NCBI RefSeq assembly: GCF_021869535.1
Contig: NW_026262701.1
Coordinates: 45,325,278-45,389,277 of the forward strand
DNA from: Mytilus californianus
Taxonomy: Eukaryota; Mollusca; Bivalvia; Mytilida; Mytilidae
Direction of reading: 5' to 3'
Length of the DNA stretch: 64,000 nucleotides
The position numbers and the translations under genes were made by a program. The first letter of the stretch is position 1. Each line of letters opens with the position of its first letter. Below are positions 50,401 to 62,400 of this stretch, piece by piece. The notes under the pieces are model-generated. The model saw only the letters and a program-made list of their open reading frames with translations, searched no databases and was not told the DNA's origin.

Positions 50401-53400
50401 TTTTAGACGGGTGCCACATGTGGAGCAGGATCTGCTTACCCTTCCGGAGCACCTGAGATCACCCCCAGTTTTTGGTATGGTTCGTGTTGCTTAGTCTTTA
50501 GTTTTCTATGTTGTGTCATCTGTACTATTATCTGTCTGTTTGTCTTTTTATTTTTGGCCATGCAGTTGTCAGTTTGTTTTCAATCTATGAGTTTGACTGT
50601 CCCTCTGGTATCTTTCGTCCCTCTTTTAGACCATCGTATGTTCACTTATTGGTTTAACATTTTATAGTTAGGGAAGATGTTTTAGGAATAAAACTATTAA
50701 TTCATAGCCCCATTGCCTTCTATGTTAAATTCTGCAGTTTCAAGCATTCATAGCTTTTTTGTATTAAGTTCAAATAAAGTGGCATTCATTTCATATCAAA
50801 ACTATACCTTACCCTTACTTGTGCTGAAAAGTTCAGCATTCCTTTAATTTGCTTATTAGAACGCACATGTTAACGTTAGTTTGGTACTACAAAAACAGTT
50901 ACCTCTGATTCGAACAACAGGGCAAATATGCCCTCCTATTTTAATTTCATATTTCATTTAATTATGTATAGGGATCATTCATCGAGTGTTCTACAGTAAT
51001 CCCAATTCAAATTCTTTAGCTTTCATTGCATATCAATATTACACCAATATTTTACTTACTAGTATGCAAAGGAACCTTTTTGTTATAAAATATATCCTAC
51101 TTTCATGTATGTTCTGTTAGACCAGGTCCGAGTTTATAGTTGTTTATACCTTATATATAATTACAGTAATTACTATAGTGTTTATATGACGATATATAGA
51201 CATATCAGTAAATGGTCGGTTACATATTAATTATTCATCCAAAACTGTACGATGATCGATGATCCATCGCTTTTAGTGGATTTGACGGATATTATGTGAT
51301 AGCTTTTGTCACAACATTCTGCAATTAAAAAGTCTATCAATTATATGCGGAAACATATATGAGTAAACCTCGTACCAATACCGATCATTTGAGATGAAGT
51401 TTTTTTTTTACATTCCAAATGAAAACGAAATGTACAAAAATAATTTTTCACAATGTTAAATGTACCGTAGTTTCATACACTGTTCGTGACGTTCCGCCAT
51501 GAAATACAGGCATTGATTATAGAACGGCACGATGTCTGATTTTAAATCAGCTGATTTGATATTAAGAGTTAGTTTTCATTTACTTCTGATATTCTTCGAA
51601 GAGATTTGTTTTTTGGACTTTTTTGATAACAATTTTAAGGTAAGAGTTGAGAGCTTTTGTTTTTCTACTTTTTATTGTATGTTTTGCATGGTTCTGTATG
51701 TATTGGTCTACTTAATGAGATTAAAAGATTGATATTTGAGTTCTTAAGAATCAATTGAAAATGTTCATGAAACTGACTAAATTCAGCTTTACTTTACTTT
51801 ACTTTCCGCTATAGAGATGATGTTCTATCACTAAATAATTCAAAATTTGGTGACTATGTTGAACGCATTTATCCCATCGAACTTGAGATAAAGGATACAA
51901 CAGATACAGTTAAGTCTGCCTCATATATTGACTAAAACTGGTATTTTTTCGGGCCCTTTATAGCTTGCTGTTCGGTGTGAGCCAAGGCTCCGTGTTGAAG
52001 ACCGTACTTTGACCTATAATGGTTTACTTTTATAAATTTTGACTTGGATGGAGAGTTGTCTCTTTGGCACTCATACCACATCTTCTTATATCTATTTACA
52101 TCTAGAAATTGACAATGAGGGTCGGTTGAAACAAAACTTTACGATAAACGAAATGATTGCAGCTTCCCAATTTTGAACTTTCCATTTCTATGTAGCAACT
52201 TTCCAGCAGCGCCTGCATACGGAGTATATATCTCCCAGTTGATACGATGTTCAAGGGATGGTACAATGTATTTCCAATCATGATTTCCTTGATCGAGGGT
52301 TGCTGCTCACAAGGAAGCTATTAAACCAAGAGTTCCAAGTGGTGAAGTTGAAATCATCCCTTCGTAAGTTTTACGGACGCCATCACGAGTTGGTTGACCG
52401 TTATGGAATATCCGTTTCACAGATGATAACGGATATGTTCTAAATGTCGTAACTACAGAACCGTCCCCTTTTCCCTACCGAATTAGACTTATTACCGGGT
52501 TTGTACTAACATGAGCAACACGACGGGTGCCACATGTGGGGCAGGATCTGCTTACCCTTCCGGAGCACATGGGATTACCCTAAGTTTTTGGTGGGGTTCG
52601 TGTTGCTCACTCTTTAGCTTTCTATGTTGTGTTTTGTGTACTACTGTTTGTCTGTTGGTCTTTTTCTTTTTTAGCCATGGCGTTGTCAGTTTATTTTCTA
52701 CTTCTGGTATCTTTCGCCTCTCTACTTCGGTCAATGGCTGTCTCTATCGTATTGGGATGTGATTTTGTTTTTTGTAGGGAATTTGGCGTTTGTAGATATT
52801 CTAAAATATCTTTTAAATGTACTATGCAAATTTTATTGCAGGTGCGATTAAGTGGCATATAGTACAGATACCGATCTATTGTTGAAAGCTTTATGTTGAT
52901 CTCTAAATGATGTTTTGTAATTTTTGATATTAGATTGTTGTCTATTTAATGTATACCTCTAAGTTTCCTCTTACTCACAAATTAATTTCTTAATATTCCC
53001 GCCATTTTACAGCCAACACGTGTAGCGTTACCAATATCTTTCCTTCTGTAATTGCAAGGTCAAATAGTTGTCCCGTGTTTTTGGTTGTGCCTATACATTT
53101 TTAGCGAAATATTTGTTTATAAATTTGTACTGGTAAGTTACAACAAAGTTTCGGTTCAGACTTCATAGTTACATGGAACTCCGTTATTTTGCGTCTTGCA
53201 GACAGTGGCACACTTCTTTCGTCTCGACATATTCTGTTTTTGATAAAGTATCAAATGATAATAAAGATGGTTACAAATATCATATATTCATATATGTATT
53301 AAACCCTTCAAACATTCCCAGCTATTGAATGATTTTTTTTTATTTTTTTTTATGAATATCAAAATTTCGAGCATTCATCAAAAATTAGTATAAAGAGAAT

Positions 53401-56400
53401 AAAGTTATCTTTACCGTACAATGTTTGAAAGGTATTTTTTATTATAGTCAGCTAAACTATTATCTGGAGAGAGTGTAGACACGGTTGTGAATACTATTCT
53501 TGAGAATTTAGAAAACACAACCAGTGAGAAAAATGAATTAAGGTCTGGTGATCTGGTAACATCATCAACTGTTCTGGATGACATTGTCAGATATGTAACA
53601 GATAACACAGAAAAACTTTCCGTTGATCAACTAGAGGTTAGTTTATTGATAAATTATTCAGATAAACATTAAAGATACTTCTCTAGCTGAATTATAAAAG
53701 GTAAAAGGCAAATCAGTAACTTGTTTTACTTATTTTTCAAGATACTTAAAAATCTTAGATACCAAATATATAGAACTGTGTTAAAAACCATGTGATTAAA
53801 TGTAAGTGAGACAACAAATGAATACCCATATTTGATATCTTTAACTAAATTAAAAGATTTAAGAAGTCATTGTACGGTTTTCATCAATAGAAAATTGTCA
53901 ATATTATTAATCCAAAATGTACGAAGATATAAGCAAAGAAGATCATGGATGAATATTTTAACATGGGACAGGTCCATTCATATTATGGCAGTACACACTT
54001 CTTTTTAATACTCAAAAGTTCCCACTTGATCTCGACCAGTGGAACAACGAAAGGCACTGCACTGAATCAAATCTGAAATAAATATTAGGAATGGAAATTA
54101 CTATAATTGATATGGATATAAACAATAAAGTGCAAAGTACTTTTACAAATCACAAACGGCGAGATATTACTGTTATCTATGATATCAGCACATCAAAATA
54201 CACATACGGAACCCTTGAAAGAGATGCTGCATACATGTAGCACCGTTTTAAAATGCTCGCAATTCCGTAAAGCAAAATTAATATACTGTTCAAAACACAT
54301 AGCCTAATAAGACTGAGAAATAAAAGTAAATGTTTTGGAAATGACTCCTACTCATTCGTGACTTTTGCTAGTGATGGAACCGAAGGAAAATAAATGTAAT
54401 AATATATATTAAGATGTCGCTTTTGCAAACACACATTACTTACATTTATTAACCAAGTAAATAAACAAAATGTTGTTTAACCACCTAAGTGCATTATAGT
54501 TAAAATGCAAAGATTTTGAATTTACTCAAATCGAAACAGTGCCTATAACAGCCAACAGGGCATTATAACGTGACCATTATGGATAAAACCAGTCATTATG
54601 AAATAATTTTTCTTTATAATTTATTCATACTTAAAACAGTTTTCACATTTTCATATCAGTAGGACTACAATTCAGATATGACATGAAATATGTTAATTTT
54701 CTGTGATCGATGATTACATATTTGAGTAGAGCGATCCATAAAAGCGGCCAGCATCTTGAATTTTTTGGAAATTCATAATGACTTGCTTTATCCATTATGT
54801 CCCTTATCAAAGCCCTGATGGCTGTAATAAGGACGGTTTCGTTTTATAAAACTGGGCATTTGAGCAATAATTCACTCGGTTGGTTCATTAAAAACATTAA
54901 ATATTTTTGCCTTTTGCTGTGCTGCATTGAATAAAGTGACACAGTAAAAAAATGCATCATTTCATTTCTTCATTCGTACTGTGAAATGTTTTTCGGAAAC
55001 TAAAAACTAGAAAAAAAATTAACAACGATATAAGGAATAGAAAAAGACTATAACTTCAATTAGAAGGAAGGTTTTCACGTGAAGTTTTGTATATAGATAT
55101 TGGCTATCTAATACCATCATTTACATACAATGCATTATTCAAATACATCTTCTTCAAAAAACCTATGTTGTTCACTGCGAATATGTTTAAAATTCGAATC
55201 ATTTGTATTATTTTTTTCAGTTTAAAGTTTATGTCGTGTGTTTCAGATTTTTGGGTCTGTCTGCAATAATATACTAGATGAACGAAACCATCAGCTGTGG
55301 GAAGAACTAAATGACGAGGTAACCTTCTTTTTATGATAAAAACATTTTCGTAAAACGAAAAAAAAAAGAAAAACAGAGTTACCAATGTTATCCTTTATTA
55401 AATGGCAATCATATGAAAATCGTCTGTACATGTATGTCGGATTTTTATTAGCAGTTAATGTGTAGATAGCAACTGTAAGTATGTACTAGTGTTGTCAATT
55501 TGATGTCATTCTATAAAAACTCGTCATAGATACCATGATTAAAAATGTGTACGTCAGATACTTATTTCGTCATCAGAATATTCAGTGACCCTCGATTCAA
55601 AAAGATTTATAAAGGGCAAAACAATTACGAAGTTGAAAACCAGTACGGACCTAACATAACACGTCCGAAAGGTTTTGCCAAATACAGCTAAGGAATATGA
55701 GATATGCTTGAAATAAGATTTATTATTTCCAAATAAGGCCTATCGAAAATGCCATTTTTCCTAAGTATATTTGAATAATATTAAAATGATAATTCGTTTT
55801 CTACAATCGTACTCTTAATTGTGTTTCTAATGTCGTAATAGAATATATGCACTTGAAATATTTGAAATTCAATCATTTTTGGTGCAAGGACATACCAAGA
55901 ACGCAAAAAATCATAAGTTTAAAAAGAAAATACAGACAACATAGTGAGTAAAAGCAAAACAACAAAAGTTCACAAAACACTGCACAGAATACTTTGTGTG
56001 GGCGAGGTTAATACATTCCAACTCGAGTAGTAACACCTGTAATAGACAATGAAAATACCTGTCAGACGAATGTTCTCTAACACTATATGTATTTGATATA
56101 TGTTTAACTTCAGGGCTCAAGTGGTGTCCCTTCTGTAGTAAAAACAGTTACCGATTACAATGCAGTGTTTCATAAGGTTATAGACGGAGAATTCGCAATG
56201 ATTGTTCAAAAGGAAAATATAGGTTCGTTTGTATTCAGTTTTACCTCATGTGCTCACGTGTGAATTTAAAATGTGAGGTACCTGTTTCAATGAGAATGAT
56301 AAGTACTTTTGTATAAAACTCAATTAGGAAAGCCTAAAAATAAAATAAAATTCATATTTAGTTATATCTTACAAAAAAATAAAAAAAACAATTTCAGTTT

Positions 56401-59400
56401 GAAGTGCCAATTACACATGTACTTTACGAAATTTTCAATTTCATGTTTTGTCTCCCTTATAGTTAACTTTCTTATAGATGTACAATCATTATTAACGCAA
56501 ATAATAATAGCTTAAAAACCTAATATGTCTAATCAAATGCTTTTATTCATTCAAAGTTGGTTTTGACAATCATTTTATCTTGTGACTTGTGTCAGCAAAA
56601 CGATGTGACATGAACTCTTCACTTCAAGAAATGAAATGACAAGACACCAGAGTAAATCTTGTAGCATGAAAGACAACATTCCACATATAATCATCACAAA
56701 TAGTTGGTTGAAAAGTGTAAGCAAAAACATCACGAGGCCCTAAAAATTGAAAATCTATATTGATTTCTCCTTGTCGGATAGGCAGCTATTATTTTTAAAA
56801 TATCGGAAGAGGAGTGAAATGTTTTTCCCAGTATTGAAACTCACTGCAGTCCGCTACCAAAAAGTTACATGTGTCGACATGATTTGCTTACAATTATCAT
56901 ATTCGACAAATCAGTAGTGGTATACCGTTTGAAGCGGGTGGTATATTGTGATAGTAGTGTCAGTCTATTCGTCCTTTTGTTTGTGTTTACGTCCTTCCGT
57001 CCGACATTTGTATCCGCTTGACAGATTTTCACTCAAATGATCCGAATGAATATCGAAATTTTCTTTAGCATGAAATATCCGCATACAGCAGTTTATGTTT
57101 GTATCCGCTCTCCCTTAACATGAATAAGAATCTATTGAATTTTTCCAAAATTGTTGTTTTGGAATATCCTAGGCAAATTATGGAAAAAAGTAAAATAACA
57201 AAAATACCGAACTCCAAGGAAAAATCAAATCGAAAAGTCCTTTTTCAAATGGCAAAAGCTCAAACACATCAAACGAATGGAAAACAACTTTCATATTCCT
57301 GACTTGGTACAGGCATTTCCTTATGTAGAAAATGGTGGATTAAACTTTGCGAGTGGTAGGGACATCTTTTTGTGAGCTTTGCTCAAACTACGTATACCTC
57401 AGTGCATATGTGGAATTTGATTTAAAGTAAAGCCAATTATTTCAGTAATTGAGGTAGGAAAGACTATCTCTGACGAGATCACTGTGCCTGATCGTTTGAA
57501 AACATCATTCTCGTGGATAACAGATTCAGCGACTGAAATGAAACTGAAAAAGAGCAAACATCACGGTAAATAAACCTATACAACTATGATAATTATATAC
57601 ATATTTGTGGAATAACATTCCTCTGCTACTAGTATTCTCATGATCAAGATCAATAGTTCGTTAAGGCCTAAACAGAATACATTTGGAGCTTTATAAACAA
57701 AACGGACTGAAACAAAATTTCCGAAACAGACTGCGGTTTTATGGTGTTGCAACGTTAATCTTATTACAACTACATAATCTATAAGCTAGAAATAAAGCAA
57801 AAGTGTACATTTATTATTTGAAAATTATCAGTACGAAAACACTGGCTACTGGGCCTCAAGGTTGACAATTCAGAAGCGGTACATACCCAGTTATAGCTAG
57901 GAAATAAAGGTTTTCATGGAACAACTTTCCACAGTTTTTGTGAACACCAGTGGCAAAAGATATAAAATGTCACACAACCAAAAACAACACGACGCGACAT
58001 AATGTTTTCCTGAATAACCTTATTAATGCTCGAGACCAACATTTGGAAAGCCAAATATACAAAAATGTTAGAGTGCGTTAAATACGAAAGGACTTTAAAG
58101 GGACAACCAACAGTATAACATTGTAGGTCACGTTAGCCTTGGATTTTCAAATCATCATTCTATAGATTAAAAATTGAATGTTTTCATTTAAAGAAGTGAA
58201 CAAAAACACTTGCAACTTTAATACTTTAATAGTGTTTGTATTATTAGAATATCCCTGTTTTAGCTCACCAGGCCCAAAGGGCCAAGTGAACTTTCCTCAT
58301 CACTTGTCGTCCGTCGTCCGTCGTCGTCGTCGTCGTCGTCGTCGTCCGTCGTCGTTAACTTTTACAAAAATCTTCTCCTCTGAAACTACTGGGCCAAATT
58401 TGACCAAACTTGGCCACAATCATCATTGGGGTATCTAGGTTGAAAAATGAGTCCGGTGACCCGGCCAACCAACCAAGATGGCCGCCATGGCTAAAAATAG
58501 AACATAGGGGTAAAATGTAGATTTTGGCTTATATCTCTGAAACCAAAGCATTTAGAGCAAATCTGACATGGGGTTAATTGTTTATCAGGTCAAGATCTAT
58601 CTGCCCTGAAATTTTCAGATGAATCTGACAACCCGTTGTTGGGTTGCCGCCCCTGAATTGGTAATTTAAAGGACATTTTGTTGTTTTTGGTTATTATATT
58701 GAATATTATTATAGATAGAGATAAACTGTAAACAGCAATAATGTTCAGCAAAGTAAGATCTACAAATAAGTCAACTTGACCGAAATGGTCAGTTGACCCC
58801 TTAAGGAATTATTGCCCTTTATAGTCAATTTTTAACCATTTTTCGTAAATTTTTGTAATCTTTTATTTAACCAAACTTGTCCACAATCATCATTAGGGTA
58901 TCCCGCCCGCGAACCAAGATGGCCGACATGGCTAAAAAATAGTACATAGGGTAAAATGCAGTTTTTGGCTCATATCTCTGAAACCCAAGCATTTAGAGCA
59001 AATCTGACAACAACAAAATTGTTCATAAGGTCAAGATCTATCTGCCCTGAAATTTTCAGACCAATCAGGCAACACGTTGTTGGTTTGCTGCCCCTGAATT
59101 GGTAATTTTAAGAAAATTTTGCAGCTTTTGGTTATTATCTTGAATATTATTAAAGATAGAGATAAACTATAAACAGCAATAATGTACAGCAAAGTAAGAT
59201 CTACAAATAAGTCAACATTACCAAAATTGTCAGTTGACCCCTAAAGGAGTTATTGCCCTTTATAGGCAATTTTTTACAAAATTCATAAATTTTGTAAATT
59301 GTTGTAAATTTTTACAAAATATTTTCCACTGTAACTACTGAGCCAAGTTCATTATAGATAGAGATAATTGTAAGCAGCAAGAATGTTCAGTAAAGTAAGA

Positions 59401-62400
59401 TCTACAAACACATCACCATCACCAAAACACAATTTTGTCATGAATCCATCTGTGTCCTTTGTTTAATATGCACATAGACCAAGGTGAGCGACACATGCTC
59501 TTTAGAGCCTCTAGTTTGTCATTTCCTCCAATTTTAAGGGGCAAATAAATGCTAACAAACAGTGGGGTGAACGTATAGGTTGGAGCTTTGCTGTACATTT
59601 CAATTCAAACATAGGTTTTTCATTGTTGAAGGTCGTACGGTGACCGATAGTTGTTAATTTCTGTGTCATTTGGTCTCTTGTGGAGAGTTGTATCATTGGC
59701 AATCATACCACATCTTCTTATTTTTATATTGTCTAAGTGCCAATGCATTAACACCATAAACAAATTTGTGGTATAAATTGCAATACTAATTGCGATTAAA
59801 GAAAAGTTTGAAAATCGGTGTCGTGACATTCTTATTTGATTTTCTCTGTTTTTGACTAATGCGTAAAGTAGACGAAATGAAACAAAATAAAATGTCAATG
59901 GACTTTTTTTATAGATTTGACAGGATATAGTAGCACATTCTATCGAAATATTTCAAGATTCTTTCCAAAGTACTTGATGCTAAATGGGTGAGTCATATTT
60001 TCTGATTGTAAATCTGTCATCATATATCTTTATTGCATTACAACTTTTATTCTATCAAAACTAACCAAAAATGTTCACTGTATAAAAGTGAATGATGTTA
60101 AGATGCTTGTTTGTCATTCATGTTTGAATGAGAACATCCAGTTTCTTTTAGGGCCTCGGTTGCCAGGTGGTTTTAGTAGTCGAGCTACTGTATCACTAGC
60201 CTGTCAACACTGAGGTTGAGAGTTCGAATCCCTTACGTGGCATGTGCGCTCAACTCCAATCTTAATTGACTAGGAATGTCAGTTTTTCTACCAAAGGTCA
60301 GCGGTTCTTTCCGGGCTCTCCGGCTTCCTCCACCAATAAAACTCTAACCGCCACTACATAGCACGATAGTGCCAAACTTGGCGTTAAATATCTATCAATC
60401 AATCAATCAATCCAGTTAATTATTATTTAAAAAGTAAAACAGCAAACATACCGAACTCCAATGAAAATTTAAAACGGAAAGTCCTTTCTCAAATGGCAAA
60501 ATCAAAAGTTCAAACACATCAAACGAATGGAAAACAACTGTCATATTCCTGACTTGGTACAGGCATTTCCTTATTTAGAAAATTGTGGATTGAAACTGAT
60601 TTTATAGCTACCTAAACATCTCACTTGTATGACAATCGCATAGAATTCCATCATATTGACAACAGTGTATGAGCAAAACAAACAGACATAATAGGTAAAA
60701 TTGTCAAAAATTGGGTACAACAGTCAACATTGTGTTATAATCTTAAACACTATAAAAACAAATAACTATTTCAAAAAAGAAAAACAAAATGTCGTATTGA
60801 CACTCAGAAGACAAAGTACATAAGCAAAAATGAAAGACAAGAATACAAACAATTACCGTAGCACAATAACACAATGGCGGGATGTATAAATACCGAGCCA
60901 CGCAAAAGTATTATTCAAAAAATGGACTAAATAGTAAAGGGTAAAAATATATAAGTTGCTGCCTAGTAACGTTTATCCTGCATTTTTCATTTTATATTCT
61001 TGTTACCAGTAATAATAACTATTTTTAAAGTTTTTTCTTGAAAACTTCTTGGTAATACTGGTAGCTTGGTGCTTACATATTTTTATAGAATAACACCACC
61101 CGGATAAATACGTTATTTCAAAGTCTGTTAACTTAATTATTCCATTTACAGGGAATTGCAGTCATTTAATGGAAGTTACGATGTAAAATCTATCATAACT
61201 GATTTTACAATCCAATCAACAGCTTCTTCAGATCATACCTTGATTATAAAATTTGACAATTTATTAGTAAGTTGTGTTAATTTTGACAAAACGTGATTTT
61301 TTTTCCTGTTGTTTTTTCTTTGTTTGTGAAGATGTCTTCTAAAACTATTAGGGTTCATGAAAACACTATCAGTTGCAAACAGCTATGACAGCGTAACAAT
61401 GTTTCATTCATTTTTGGTTCTTGCTTGTGTTCTTACGCGCATCGATTGTGTTACTTTACCACTGGTACAAACATCATTGAGTGCACCTTCAAGTGGCATA
61501 TATCGTAACGCAAGCTAATGGATAATTTTCATGAAAATAACACTTTCTGAATTTGGTGTGTCAATTCGCTTTTTGGGGTTTACCTTGACCAGAAACGGAA
61601 TTCTTAAAAGGTTGAAAAATTGAGAAGCTACATGACAAAAGCATCCAGATGAAACACAAAATAGCCAAATCTCCCTAAGGTCAACATTAAATATTTTAAA
61701 AATGAATAACATGTGAGGTAACTCTGAAGAAATATGCGTACCTGCTAAATGTTTCTTTTTTCGTGCCGAACTACAAATCACCTATAACGTGTTACAATTG
61801 GTCCTTTCAGCATGTCTATTGCGGCTATTTAAAACTTATGATTATGAAAACAATTATCAAAATTCATGTTCTTAAATTTCTTATCATAATCCATGAGCTT
61901 AAATTTCACGGATATTAAAAGTCTAACTCGTCAAATATATCAGGCTTATCATTTGGTACGCTACATGCGTGTTTCGTCTACAAGAACACATCAGTGATGC
62001 TAGGATCAAAACAGTTCAAAACTAAAGCTGAACACAAACACCTAAAATTCACTTTAACGTGACTGAGTAAATTGTGTGAACTACACCACAGGTACTTGTT
62101 GACAGGATTTTTCGCCTTCTATACAATAGTTATTTCCCTCAGTCATTTTAATATTAGTCTTTAAGTAGTAAAGTAAGACGAATAATTATAAATTTTTCGA
62201 CTAAAGTTACTCAAAGAAGCTATTTGTACACGTTTTTTTGAGTGCATAATCATTTCACTTTTTCACGGGAGTAATGAAACAGAAAAAAAAAGTAACACAC
62301 AACCCGAAGAAAGACTAAACGTTGTACGGTGCTTTTGATCTCATAAAAGTTCGGCGCTTCTTTGTGTAATAGACAAATTTTTGTCTGATAATTGACTGTT

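Noticed and set aside
58178-58438. Frame with a run of Arg
   Set aside because: The Arg run is the (GTC)n block of a bivalve repeat element.
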